Below the pieces are notes generated by a model. The model saw only the letters and a program-made list of their open reading frames with translations, was not told the DNA's origin and did not search any database. Shown here piece by piece: positions 8,123 to 15,744 of a stretch of 64,000 nt of DNA; the first letter of the stretch is position 1; each line of letters begins with the position of its first letter. Source of the stretch: JAGWNR01 sp964565685 (GTDB lineage Bacteria > Patescibacteriota > Minisyncoccia > Phycocordibacterales > PALSA-1337); assembly GCA_964565685.1 (NCBI GenBank), contig CAZMFR010000001.1, forward strand, positions 1 through 64,000, written 5' to 3'. A program made the translations under genes and the position numbers.

Positions 8123-8202
8123 GATAATTATAAAGAAAAGCTATTAAGAAAAGTTAAAAAAATTATAAAGAAAAGCTAAAGTCATACTAGACCTCGCGAG
8201 GT
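8123..8202 (-). promoter_or_regulatory. 80-bp shared promoter module, copy A (RAYT)
   Basis: Read on the minus strand: palindrome ACCTCGCGAGGT (8191-8202), 11-bp spacer, 22-bp repeat starting at 8179, a second 22-bp repeat starting at 8157 (TTAACTTTTCTTAATAGC), and a -10 TATAAT at 8127-8132 exactly 25 bases after the second repeat begins. The repeat occupies the -35 region, where no normal -35 box is seen, so an activator is likely. Confidence 0.7.
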
Positions 8203-8204
8203 TA

Positions 8205-8249
8205 GTCCAAGGGTAGCCCTATAGTACAATACAAGGGTAGCCCTTGGAC
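8205..8249. repeat. 21-bp palindrome, two copies (one decayed)
   Basis: Copies at 8205-8225 (decayed right arm) and 8229-8249. The second abuts the gatB stop codon at 8250-8252. Confidence 0.85.
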
Positions 8250-9845
8250 TTACTTCAATTCCTTCAAGAAAACCTCTTTCAAAACCGCTGGATTTGCCGA
8301 ACCCTTCGATAACTTCATTCCCTGCCCTATCAAAAATTGCAATGCCACCGTTTTGCCAGCTTTGTAATCAGCTATGACTGATGGATTTTTTGCGATAATC
8401 TCCCTCGCCATAGATTCTAGCTCGCCAGCATCGCTTTTTTGAAGAAGTCCTTTTTCCTCGGCTATGAGCGCCGGCTCGCGTTTATCGCCTTTGTACATTA
8501 GAACGAGAAGGTCTTTGGCACCGCGCGATGACACTTTGTTTTCAGATATCATTTTTATAAGATTGGTAAACTTGGTTGGTTCAATAGAATTTATAAACCT
8601 TTCATAATCTTCTCCATGGTCTTTTTTTATAAGACCCAGATAGTCAGATAATATGTAGTTGATAGCTAATTTTGTACAAGGCGAATTAGCAAATTCGTGC
8701 CTGGCGTAGCCATTAGATTGACCTGCTTTGTCCAAGGGTAGCCCTTGGACAGTCTCAAAATAAGCGCCTATCGCTGGAGATTCGACAAAGACCGACGCCT
8801 CCTTTGTCGTCATTCCAAAGTCGTTGACAAAGCGCGCCCTTTTATTCCAAGGCAGTTCGCGCATGCCTTTTTTGATATGATCGGCAGAAAACTCGGGTAT
8901 CTCTGAAATGACCAGCTTTGGCAAGTCTGGATCCGGAAAGTACCTATAGTCATGTGAGCTCTCCTTTTTTCTTTGTGAAAAAGTCTTGCCAGCATTCTCG
9001 TCCCAACCACGGGTTTCTTGGATGACATAGTCTCCGTTTTCAATCAGCTCGATCTGCCTCTTCGTCTCGAAATCTATGGCACGCTCGACAGAACGGAATG
9101 AATTCAGATTCTTGACTTCTGTCTTTATGCCAAATCTTTTTGCGGCTGTGTCTTCTTCGCTCGCGACTGATACGTTCGCTTCTACACGCATCTCCCCTTT
9201 TTCCATATTCGCCTCTGCGACACCGAGAGAGCGCAGAAGCAATTGGAATTCGCGTGCAAAAATTCCTGCAGTTCCGGCATCATGAATGACTGGTTCGGTC
9301 ACAAGCTCCAAAAGAGGCACACCGGCACGATTGAAATCGACGAGACTTTCCTCGGCATTCTTGCCCTGACCATGGGTCGATTTAGCCGTGTCTTCTTCTA
9401 GATGAATGCGAGTGATGGCGATCTGATTTGTCCAAGGGTAGCCCTTGGATTGATTTTGTCCAAGGGTAGCCCTTGGATTGATTTTGTCCAAGGGTAGCCC
9501 TTGGATTTGGATTTGAATTTGGACAGGAATAGCCCCGCCACTGACGAGCGGATATTTATATTGGCTGATCTGATAGCCCTTTGGAATGTCGGGATAAAAA
9601 TAATTCTTACGATCCCATTCGGTATAATCGGCAATTTGACCGCCGACAGCATGGCCGACCAAAAGCACATGCTTGATTGCCTGCTTGTTCAAGACAGGCA
9701 AGGTGCCTGGATGCCCCATACAAACCGGACAGATGTTGACGTTCGGTCGATTTTCGTCCGGAATATTGGCGCAAGAACAAAACATCTTTGACGATGTCTT
9801 CAATTCCGCATGTATTTCCAGACCTATTGTTGGGATATATTTCAT
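8250..9845 (-). CDS. gatB: Asp-tRNA(Asn)/Glu-tRNA(Gln) amidotransferase subunit B
   Basis: The protein has 531 residues. GatB activates and transfers ammonia to Glu-tRNA(Gln) or Asp-tRNA(Asn) in the GatCAB complex. Family motifs are IGLEIHAELKTSSKMFC, CPVCMGHPGTLPVLN and WDRKNYFYPDIPKGYQISQ; the GatB/YqeY domain is at the C-terminus. I start at ATG 9845 (MKYIPTIGLEIH); a TTG eight codons upstream is less likely. Four palindromes are inserted in frame. Three in tandem (9430-9506) add about 30 residues between GGAIPV and IAITRIHLEEDT. One (8730-8750) lies in an extra ~24-residue stretch before KLAINYILSDYL. Both sites look like surface loops. gatA and gatC are not in the window. Confidence 0.93.
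   Translation of the reverse strand: MKYIPTIGLEIHAELKTSSKMFCSCANIPDENRPNVNICPVCMGHPGTLPVLNKQAIKHVLLVGHAVGGQIADYTEWDRKNYFYPDIPKGYQISQYKYPLVSGGAIPVQIQIQIQGLPLDKINPRATLGQNQSKGYPWTNQIAITRIHLEEDTAKSTHGQGKNAEESLVDFNRAGVPLLELVTEPVIHDAGTAGIFAREFQLLLRSLGVAEANMEKGEMRVEANVSVASEEDTAAKRFGIKTEVKNLNSFRSVERAIDFETKRQIELIENGDYVIQETRGWDENAGKTFSQRKKESSHDYRYFPDPDLPKLVISEIPEFSADHIKKGMRELPWNKRARFVNDFGMTTKEASVFVESPAIGAYFETVQGLPLDKAGQSNGYARHEFANSPCTKLAINYILSDYLGLIKKDHGEDYERFINSIEPTKFTNLIKMISENKVSSRGAKDLLVLMYKGDKREPALIAEEKGLLQKSDAGELESMAREIIAKNPSVIADYKAGKTVALQFLIGQGMKLSKGSANPAVLKEVFLKELK
8730..8750. repeat. 21-bp palindrome inside gatB
   Basis: A perfect TAG-centred copy on the plus strand. The gatB strand reads it as QGLPLD. 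Confidence 0.95.
9430..9506. repeat. Three 21-bp palindromes in 28-bp tandem inside gatB
   Basis: Copies at 9430-9450, 9458-9478 and 9486-9506, separated by the same 7-bp linker (TGATTTT). Because 28 is not a multiple of three, gatB reads them in three different frames (QGLPLD, PRATLG, SKGYPW), all open. Confidence 0.95.
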
Positions 9846-10034
9846 TTGTTTAAAAAGGTTACGTTTCAATATAGTCTTGCAATTTATAGCTCAAATCATA
9901 TATGTGCACATTATAACAATATCGTCCGAATGTAGTCGAATCAACAGACAACTCGATAGACAAACCAATATACCCATCCAGAGACTCTTGTTTCTGACTT
10001 TGACTTGAATTGGGTGCAGGAAAGACTACCTGTT

Positions 10035-10075
10035 CATAACTATTTTAACTTTTCTTAATAACCGATCCGTATACT
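10035..10075 (+). promoter_or_regulatory. Shared promoter module, half copy D (second RAYT)
   Basis: A single 22-bp repeat starts at 10045. A 27-bp stretch around it is identical to copy C. The -10 TATACT is at 10070-10075, again exactly 25 bases after the repeat start. The first repeat and the CG-rich palindrome are missing. The leader to the RAYT start is about 47 nt. The rest of 9846-10128 shows nothing else I can name. Confidence 0.6.
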
Positions 10076-10128
10076 GGCAAAGTCGGCATTACAAACCAAA
10101 AACAGCTAGACCTATCAATAATATCATT

Positions 10129-10731
10129 ATGCAGGATTATTACCATATATTCAATCGCGGCACCGACGATTCGCCGTTATTCCGCGACAATGACGATTTC
10201 GAGCGATTTCTGATCATTCTATATATAGCGAACAATGCGGGTCATTTTATAATAAAGGATTCTCGACCGCAGGATATATTTGCCGCCGGCCGCATTGGAG
10301 CACTGGTCGACATAGCATGCTATTGCCTTCTGCCGAATCGTTATGATCTGATCTTGCGAGATCACGGACAAAACGGCGCACAGCGTTTCATCCACAAGGT
10401 CGCCACCGCTTATTGCATGTATTACAATCGCAAATACAAGCATCGCGGCACGATTTTTGCCGGAACTTATAGATTGCAGCCGATATCAGACGAAAATCGT
10501 CTGTACGAGCTGATCCGCCGAGTGCATCTGTACCCTTTTTCAATCAAAGAGGAAGACGATAGTAAAAATCGTCTCGAAGAAAATAAGAAAAAAATAGGAA
10601 AATTTGAAGGTGGGAACACAGCTGAGAGAGCCATCGATATTGCCAGCCGCTATGAATATTCGAGCATGCGCGATTACCTGGGAGAAGACCGTCCACAAAA
10701 AGCGATCTTAAAGCACATTGTCCAAGGGTAG
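10129..10731 (+). CDS. RAYT-family protein with lost catalytic residues
   Basis: The protein has 200 residues and is clearly homologous to the RAYT at 7506-8096 (YYHIFNRGTDD, YMYYNRKYKHRGTIFAGTY-like region, YLGEDRPQKAIL near the end). The HUH motif has become PNRYDLI: both histidines are replaced, by Arg and Asp. The tyrosines of the helix EYLQYLIEYIHLNP in the sister protein are R, E and R here. The frame is nonetheless full length and open, which argues for a retained non-catalytic role rather than simple decay. Its stop codon TAG is supplied by palindrome 10720-10740. A half copy of the shared promoter module lies upstream. Confidence 0.8.
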   Translation: MQDYYHIFNRGTDDSPLFRDNDDFERFLIILYIANNAGHFIIKDSRPQDIFAAGRIGALVDIACYCLLPNRYDLILRDHGQNGAQRFIHKVATAYCMYYNRKYKHRGTIFAGTYRLQPISDENRLYELIRRVHLYPFSIKEEDDSKNRLEENKKKIGKFEGGNTAERAIDIASRYEYSSMRDYLGEDRPQKAILKHIVQG

Positions 10732-10740
10732 CCCTTGGAC
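10720..10740. repeat. 21-bp palindrome supplying RAYT stop codon
   Basis: A perfect TAG-centred copy. Its central TAG ends the second RAYT frame (I-V-Q-G-stop). Confidence 0.95.
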
Positions 10741-10773
10741 AAAAAAGCCCACCTACAAGAGGCGAGCTTTTGA
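10741..10773 (-). terminator. Rho-independent terminator
   Basis: On the minus strand, an 11-bp stem (with two G-U pairs), a CTTGT loop and a run of six T. It follows the Cys-rich gene at 10791-11144. Confidence 0.75.
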
Positions 10774-10790
10774 AGAAACTGTATTATCAT

Positions 10791-11144
10791 TCAGTAACGC
10801 GGGACTCGACTGCACTTGACGTTGACTATGACTTGGAAATCTGGGAAAAACTTGCTCATGTCTATGTCAGCGATCTCTTGCAATTTGTCGCGAAGCTTGG
10901 AAGCGTGACGGTTGGCTTTTTGCAACTCGCCGGCGCGGATCCTCTCTTTGCTTAAATAATCCTTGTAAAGCACCCAGCGTTTGTCCTTTGATGCTTTGAT
11001 CACCGGAGGTGGCAGAAGCTTGCCGGGATTTTTCAAATTCCAATCCGTGATTTTTTTCTGCAACCTTCTCCCAAAATCGATGATGCATGCGCATACCCCG
11101 CAGATACTACACCCACAAAACTCGCATTCTTCGACAAGTGCCAT
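10791..11144 (-). CDS. Small Cys-rich protein of unknown function
   Basis: The protein has 117 residues. I start at ATG 11144, which has a good Shine-Dalgarno (AAAGGA) upstream. The N-terminus is rich in cysteines (ECEFCGCSICGVCACI), suggesting a metal- or Fe-S-binding head. The remainder is basic and helical (SKLRDKLQEIADIDMSKFF). A terminator follows directly. I do not recognise the family. Confidence 0.6.
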   Translation of the reverse strand: MALVEECEFCGCSICGVCACIIDFGRRLQKKITDWNLKNPGKLLPPPVIKASKDKRWVLYKDYLSKERIRAGELQKANRHASKLRDKLQEIADIDMSKFFPDFQVIVNVKCSRVPRY

Positions 11145-11293
11145 AATTTTTCCTTTTGGTTGATTGTTAAGTTTCTCTGAAAACAAGATACAATGAGCAT
11201 CGCCCTTGTGTCAAGTAAAATTAAAGAGTACAATAGCGGCAAGTTCTGCTGGCTTTTTGTCCGCTTACCAATTTTTTATAATACAAATTAAAT

Positions 11294-11884
11294 ATGAATC
11301 CAGACGCTCCAAAGAATCCATCGATCGAACAGCCAAAAAAGGAGCATTTTATGTGGGATTTGGTCAAATTCACCGTCGGCGCGCTGATCATCGTCTTTGT
11401 CATCCGCACTTTCATCGCCCAACCGTTCATCGTCTCGGGATTGTCTATGTACCCAACTTTTGACAACGCCAATTATCTGGTCATCGACGAATTGTCATAC
11501 CATTTCATAGCGCCGGCGCGCGGCGATGTGCTCGTCTTCCGTTACCCTGGAGATCCCTCGATATTCTATATAAAGAGGATCATCGGCCTGCCGGGAGAAA
11601 AGCTGGTCTCAAATAATGGCGTCATCACTGTCTATCCAAACGCCAGTTCGACCAGCGGGACAGTTTTGAACGAGCCATACATAGAATCAGACCACAAGAG
11701 CTTTGACTCGTGGAGCGTGACTCTGGGGGCCACGCAATATTGGATGATGGGCGACAACCGAAATGAGAGCTCCGACTCGCGCGTCTGGGGACCGCTCGAC
11801 AGGAGCTTCTTCATCGGTCGACCGGTCCTACGGCTATTCCCTTTCAATTCGATCGGCATCTTTCCAGGAAAAAATAGCCAGTGA
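11294..11884 (+). CDS. lepB: Signal peptidase I
   Basis: The protein has 196 residues and cleaves signal peptides of exported proteins such as the surface proteins at 1-7519. There is one N-terminal membrane helix (VKFTVGALIIVFVIRTFI). The catalytic serine is in SGLSMYPT and the general-base lysine in FYIKRIIGLPGE. The family box GDNRNESSDSRVWG is near the C-terminus. The length is normal for short bacterial forms. A TATAAT at 11276-11281 lies 12 bases before the ATG and no Shine-Dalgarno is visible. Confidence 0.93.
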   Translation: MNPDAPKNPSIEQPKKEHFMWDLVKFTVGALIIVFVIRTFIAQPFIVSGLSMYPTFDNANYLVIDELSYHFIAPARGDVLVFRYPGDPSIFYIKRIIGLPGEKLVSNNGVITVYPNASSTSGTVLNEPYIESDHKSFDSWSVTLGATQYWMMGDNRNESSDSRVWGPLDRSFFIGRPVLRLFPFNSIGIFPGKNSQ

Positions 11885-11976
11885 TTATAAATAATATGAA
11901 TAATCGAAAGTCAATGTGAACATTTTTGATTTTATGGCTTTCGACCCGAGAATTTCGACTTTAAAATTTAACCAAC

Positions 11977-13254
11977 ATGTCAGAAAAAAAACCGCAAACT
12001 TCTTCGATCCCTTATGACAATCTCGACAAGATCGGTGAAATCGCCCTCTACTATGGATTTTTTCCTCGACAGAGCCCGATCATCGCAAAGATAGATCTCG
12101 AAAACGCGAAATCTCTCATAGATAGCGACACCATAGACAATGATGAAAACGACAAAAGCCGCTTGCCTCTGCATGTAGAAGAGAAAGCGGCCCTTTTGCG
12201 CATGTATGAAGAGCAAAATATGCAAAACATGCCGCAACCAGTGATGTTCTATTTCAAAGAACCGTTCAAGGGCTCGGCCCAAAAGAGCTCTTGCCCGAGA
12301 TATTGCGATCTGGAGATAATCGGAACATCCGGCTCTATCGCCGAAGCCGCCCTCATCCAGTCGGCTAGAGTCATCTTGGCCGAAGAGGGCTATACAAATA
12401 TAAAAGTCGAGATAAATTCCATAGGAGACAAGGATTCCATCGCCCGGTTCACCCACGATCTGATCGCATATTATAGAAAGAATATAAATGACATGCACCC
12501 CGATTGCCGCCAGTTGTTCAAGCGCGATCCATTCGAGCTGTTGTCTTCGCGAGATGAGAAATGCCGAGCCCTGAACGAGCATGCGCCAAAAGCCATGGAT
12601 TTCCTATCAGAAAAAAGCCGCTCGCATTTTCAAGAAGTCTTGGAATACTTGGAGGCGTTGAATATCCCTTACGAGATAAACAACAATCTCATCGGCAACC
12701 GCAAATATTGCACCGAGACGATCTTCTCTATCGCTGATGCAGATTATCCGGCTAATTCCAGCGAAAGAAGCAGAGACCTCGTACCGGCTGGCAAACATGT
12801 GAAAAATAAAAATCACAAAGTGCTGGCTATCGGCGTGAGATATGACGGTTTAGCGAAAAAGATCGGCATACGCCACGAAATCCAAGGAGTCGGCATTTCC
12901 CTTTTGATAAACGGAAGCCATGCTGAATTGCGCAAAAATGTAAAGCGGGCAAAGCGGCCTTTTGCTTCTTTTGTCCAACTGTGCTTTGAATCAAAATTGC
13001 TGGCTCTGCCGATAATAGAGGCGTTGCGGCAAGTCAAGATCCCTCTCTACCTTTCCCTTGCCAAAGACCGCCTCGGCGCGCAGGTTTCGTCGGTGGAAAA
13101 ATTCCACATGCCATATTCGGTCATCATCGGCAAAAAAGAAGCCGTCGAGAAGACCGCTATCGTCCGCGATAATTCATCCCACGCTCAAGAAATCGTGCCG
13201 ATCGAGGAATTGCCTAAATATATGAAGAGAGCGGAGGCAAAGCTGAAGAAATGA
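11977..13254 (+). CDS. Histidyl-tRNA synthetase-like paralogue, probably not a synthetase
   Basis: The protein has 425 residues. The order of motifs follows class II HisRS (EINSIGDKDSIARF, DPFELLSSRDEKC, HFQEVLEYLEALNIPYEI). The C-terminus looks like the anticodon-binding domain (ALRQVKIPLYLSLAKDRLGAQ). The histidine-binding signature (RGxDYYTG in the true HisRS at 56110) is replaced by LIGNRKYCTETIF, and the class II motif 2 region is not recognisable. It may be a HisZ-like or other regulatory relative. No his biosynthesis gene is nearby. A TAAAAT lies nine bases before the ATG. Confidence 0.65.
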   Translation: MSEKKPQTSSIPYDNLDKIGEIALYYGFFPRQSPIIAKIDLENAKSLIDSDTIDNDENDKSRLPLHVEEKAALLRMYEEQNMQNMPQPVMFYFKEPFKGSAQKSSCPRYCDLEIIGTSGSIAEAALIQSARVILAEEGYTNIKVEINSIGDKDSIARFTHDLIAYYRKNINDMHPDCRQLFKRDPFELLSSRDEKCRALNEHAPKAMDFLSEKSRSHFQEVLEYLEALNIPYEINNNLIGNRKYCTETIFSIADADYPANSSERSRDLVPAGKHVKNKNHKVLAIGVRYDGLAKKIGIRHEIQGVGISLLINGSHAELRKNVKRAKRPFASFVQLCFESKLLALPIIEALRQVKIPLYLSLAKDRLGAQVSSVEKFHMPYSVIIGKKEAVEKTAIVRDNSSHAQEIVPIEELPKYMKRAEAKLKK

Positions 13255-13255
13255 C

Positions 13256-13284
13256 TTGCATCCGTACCATCCTTGTGCTAAATT
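13256..13284 (+). promoter_or_regulatory. Promoter of rpsU, near-leaderless
   Basis: TTGCAT, 17-bp spacer, TAAATT with extended TG. The ATG begins nine bases after the -10 box, giving a leader of only 2-3 nt. Confidence 0.6.
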
Positions 13285-13293
13285 GTTAACCAC

Positions 13294-13530
13294 ATGACCA
13301 ACGTAGAAATAAAACGAAATCTAAACGAGAACGCCGTGAACACCATTCGCCGATTCACAAAAAAGGTGCAGGGTTCCGGTGTCTTGCCTCGCGTCCGTGG
13401 CACTCGGTATTCAAAGCGCATCATGTCTCCATACAAGGTCAAAAAGCATGCCTTGAAGGTCCTCGCTCGCCGCGCCGAAGTGGAAAAGATGATCAAAATG
13501 GGCAAAGCGCCAGATCGCTTGTCGAGATAA
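13294..13530 (+). CDS. rpsU: Small-subunit ribosomal protein bS21, CPR type
   Basis: The protein has 78 residues and is strongly basic. MTNVEIKRNLNENAVNTIRRFTKK and SPYKVKKHALKVLARRAE fit the form of bS21 I know from Patescibacteria. It binds the 30S near the anti-Shine-Dalgarno end of 16S rRNA. Its stop overlaps the next start (TAATG), so it is coupled to ybeY. Confidence 0.75.
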   Translation: MTNVEIKRNLNENAVNTIRRFTKKVQGSGVLPRVRGTRYSKRIMSPYKVKKHALKVLARRAEVEKMIKMGKAPDRLSR

Positions 13531-13931
13531 TGCCGGTGGCAAAGGCGATGTCCGCAAGCTTTGAATTCTCCAATGACACAAAAGCCAAGATCTCGCGCTT
13601 GGCTTTTTTGCGCATAAAAGAGGCCGTTCTTGGCAAGAAATACCTGCTTTCGATCGCTATCGTAAAACCAGCCAAGATCCACGAGCTGAATCGGCGTTGG
13701 CGCGACAAAGACGCGCCGACCGACATCCTGTCCTTCCCCTTGTCAGAAAACGAAGGCGAAATATATATTTGCCCAGCCGAAGCCAAAAAAGAGGCCAAAA
13801 AGTTCGATCGCGGCTATGACAATTTTATCCTCTTTTTACTTATCCACGGACTTGTACATTTGAAAGGATGCGATCATGGGGTTATAATGGAGAGCATAGA
13901 GAAGAAGTTCAGGAAGCGATTCGGAATTTAG
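13530..13931 (+). CDS. ybeY: Endoribonuclease YbeY (rRNA maturation)
   Basis: The protein has 133 residues. The zinc site HGLVHLKGCDHG matches the family H-x3-H-x5-H signature. RRWRDKDAPTDILSFPL is the conserved block before it. YbeY acts in 16S rRNA 3'-end maturation and quality control. The ATG overlaps the rpsU stop; an internal ATG at 13548 (MSASFEF) is an alternative start. Confidence 0.9.
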   Translation: MPVAKAMSASFEFSNDTKAKISRLAFLRIKEAVLGKKYLLSIAIVKPAKIHELNRRWRDKDAPTDILSFPLSENEGEIYICPAEAKKEAKKFDRGYDNFILFLLIHGLVHLKGCDHGVIMESIEKKFRKRFGI

Positions 13932-13934
13932 AAG

Positions 13935-14003
13935 CACAAAGTGAAAAGCAGAAAGGAAATACGGTCGTACCCACTTTATACTTTTCATTTTATACCTCCT
14001 ACT
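13935..14003. repeat. Imperfect inverted repeat, GCAGAAAG/ACTTTATAC family
   Basis: Left part has GTGAAAAGCAGAAAG and right part CACTTTATACTTTTCAT. It is related in sequence to the better inverted repeat at 59653-59713. It fills the gap between ybeY and ftsA. Confidence 0.55.
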
Positions 14004-14016
14004 CATATTTATATAA

Positions 14017-15204
14017 ATGGCCAAAAACATAGTCACAGGAATCGATATAGGCACCTATTATGTAAAGGTAGTGATTGCCGATGGCGATGTCCGAAATGAA
14101 AAAGGATTTCCAAAAGTGATCGGTGCGGCTATGGTCGAGACGCGCGGCTTGCGCCACGGGTATGTAGTCAATGTAAAGGACGTCTCAGCCAGCATCCGCT
14201 CCGCCGTATCCGAAGCAGAAAAGCGCGCAGGAGTAAAAGTCAAGGGCGCTTTTGTGGGCGTGGGCGGCATCGGGCTAGGCAGTTCTATTTCGACTTCTTC
14301 TGTCATAATCTCGAAGGCCGATATGGAGATAACGCCGCTCGATATATCTCGCGTCCTAGAACAATGCGAAAAAGAACTGTCGACTTCGATCGTTCTCAAC
14401 CGAAAGGTCATCCATTCGGTTCCACTCGGCTACAAAGTAGACGGCCAGCCGGTTTTAGGCGCTACGCCAGAAGACATGAAGGGAGGCAAGTTAGAGGTGC
14501 GGATGCTCTTCATCACCTGTCTAGAGCATCATCTGAATGATATCCTAGAAGCAGTCGAAGGGGCAGGCATCCGCGTCGAAGACGTCATGGCTGCGCCTGT
14601 GGCGGCATCGCTCGTCACCCTCACCAAATCGCAAAAGATCGCCGGAGTCGTTCTAGCTAATATCGGCGCAGAGACTGTTTCGATCGCCGTCTTTGAAAAC
14701 AATGTGCCAGTGTCTCTCGAGATCTTTCCGATCGGTTCGACCGATATAACAAACGACATCGCGCTTGGTTTGAAAGTCCCATTAGAAGAGGCCGAGGAGA
14801 TCAAGATCGGCGCCGTAACCGGGAATTCTTATCCTCGCAAAAAGCTAGAAGATATAATTTCGGCACGACTGTCCGATATATTTGAATTGATCGATGCCCA
14901 TTTGAAGAAGATTGGCCGGAACGGTTTACTGCCGGCAGGCATCGTCATAACGGGCGGCGGCTCCGGTTTGAACAATATAGAAGAGATCGCACGGATAGCA
15001 TTGCGTTTGCCTTCACGCATCGGCTCGTCGAATCTGGCTGTCGAGGGCAAGCAGAGCTTCCGAGACGCCACATGGGCAGTTGCCTATGGTCTGTGCATCT
15101 TTGGTTTGAACGCCGACGACGGTCTCGGTCTCACGCCTTCTAATGATTCCATCAGCAAAGCCGGCAAATCTATCGTCCGTTGGGTCAAACAGTTTTTGCC
15201 GTAA
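14017..15204 (+). CDS. ftsA: Cell division protein FtsA
   Basis: The protein has 395 residues and is an actin-like ATPase that tethers FtsZ to the membrane. Phosphate-1 motif GIDIGTYYVKVV is at the N-terminus and the SHS2 region follows (VGVGGIGLGSSIS). Later motifs are LANIGAETVSIAVF and VITGGGSGLNNIEEI. An amphipathic C-terminus (AGKSIVRWVKQFLP) fits a membrane-targeting helix. ftsZ is not adjacent in this window. Confidence 0.93.
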   Translation: MAKNIVTGIDIGTYYVKVVIADGDVRNEKGFPKVIGAAMVETRGLRHGYVVNVKDVSASIRSAVSEAEKRAGVKVKGAFVGVGGIGLGSSISTSSVIISKADMEITPLDISRVLEQCEKELSTSIVLNRKVIHSVPLGYKVDGQPVLGATPEDMKGGKLEVRMLFITCLEHHLNDILEAVEGAGIRVEDVMAAPVAASLVTLTKSQKIAGVVLANIGAETVSIAVFENNVPVSLEIFPIGSTDITNDIALGLKVPLEEAEEIKIGAVTGNSYPRKKLEDIISARLSDIFELIDAHLKKIGRNGLLPAGIVITGGGSGLNNIEEIARIALRLPSRIGSSNLAVEGKQSFRDATWAVAYGLCIFGLNADDGLGLTPSNDSISKAGKSIVRWVKQFLP

Positions 15205-15218
15205 TTTTTAATATAAAT

Positions 15219-15247
15219 AGCCGACCAGATTTCGCCGGTCGGCTTTG
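15219..15247 (+). terminator. Terminator after ftsA, possibly bidirectional
   Basis: An 8-bp perfect stem (AGCCGACC/GGTCGGCT) with a 10-base loop. The T tract is short. Confidence 0.55.
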
Positions 15248-15262
15248 ATAGAATCGTCAGAT

Positions 15263-15586
15263 TTATTTTTTGAACGGTCCTCCGAGCAGGAAGTCCGCAA
15301 ACTGATTGGCCCACAAATCAAAGCTGCATCCGTCGACATCATGGATCACATGCCGTGCAGGTTTCGCTGCAAGCGGCTTCAACCAACGAAGCAGCTCTTT
15401 GCGATCAACTGAGGAGATTTCCAGTATAAGCGTTGCGTCTTCCTTGAAGGATATTGCTCCGTGCTTGCCAAATCTGAGCTTGGTTATCGAATCAGTCCTT
15501 ATGACCCTAAGGTAGAATTGGCCTTGTTCATCCGACTTCCGAGAGAGCGCGATGAGCGTATGACCGCTAGTGAGAAAAGATTTCAT
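15263..15586 (-). CDS. Hypothetical protein
   Basis: The protein has 107 residues. A good Shine-Dalgarno (GAAAGGA) lies nine bases before ATG 15586. Predicted beta strands dominate (YLRVIRTDSITKLRFG, ATLILEISSV), followed by HVIHDVDGCSFDLWANQF. There is no membrane segment or known motif. It stands alone between ftsA and mreB, convergent with ftsA. Confidence 0.55.
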   Translation of the reverse strand: MKSFLTSGHTLIALSRKSDEQGQFYLRVIRTDSITKLRFGKHGAISFKEDATLILEISSVDRKELLRWLKPLAAKPARHVIHDVDGCSFDLWANQFADFLLGGPFKK

Positions 15587-15744
15587 TCGAAGTTTTCCTT
15601 TCGTTGTATTGTTTGAGGATAATAACCTTCCTCTGCAAGACTCTTGTCAATTAAAATTCTGAAGAACTGAATGCCTTCCTTATATCATATACGCTAAAAA
15701 TATCAAGGATTTAGCCAACAGAATGAATTTATTGTTTATAAAAT

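Larger units (their letters stand above)
7506..8249. mobile_element. RAYT unit bracketed by palindromes
   Basis: The unit comprises palindrome 7525-7545, the intact RAYT gene, palindrome 8101-8121, the promoter module 8123-8202, and two more palindrome copies up to 8249. The palindrome-gene-palindrome order matches bacterial REP/RAYT units. No target duplication is obvious. Confidence 0.65.

Noticed and set aside
8123..8202. Module A as only a transposon end of the RAYT
   Set aside because: Copies B and C have identical spacing to a -10 box and precede pilus genes, one directly at the start codon, so a promoter explains all four better.
9430..9506. Three regularly spaced repeats that could suggest a CRISPR array
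   Set aside because: Repeats are palindromes of 21 bp with identical 7-bp linkers, lie in frame inside gatB, and no cas genes are near.
10770..10955. 61-codon plus-strand frame after the second RAYT
   Set aside because: It is antisense to the Cys-rich gene at 10791-11144, which has a Shine-Dalgarno and terminator.
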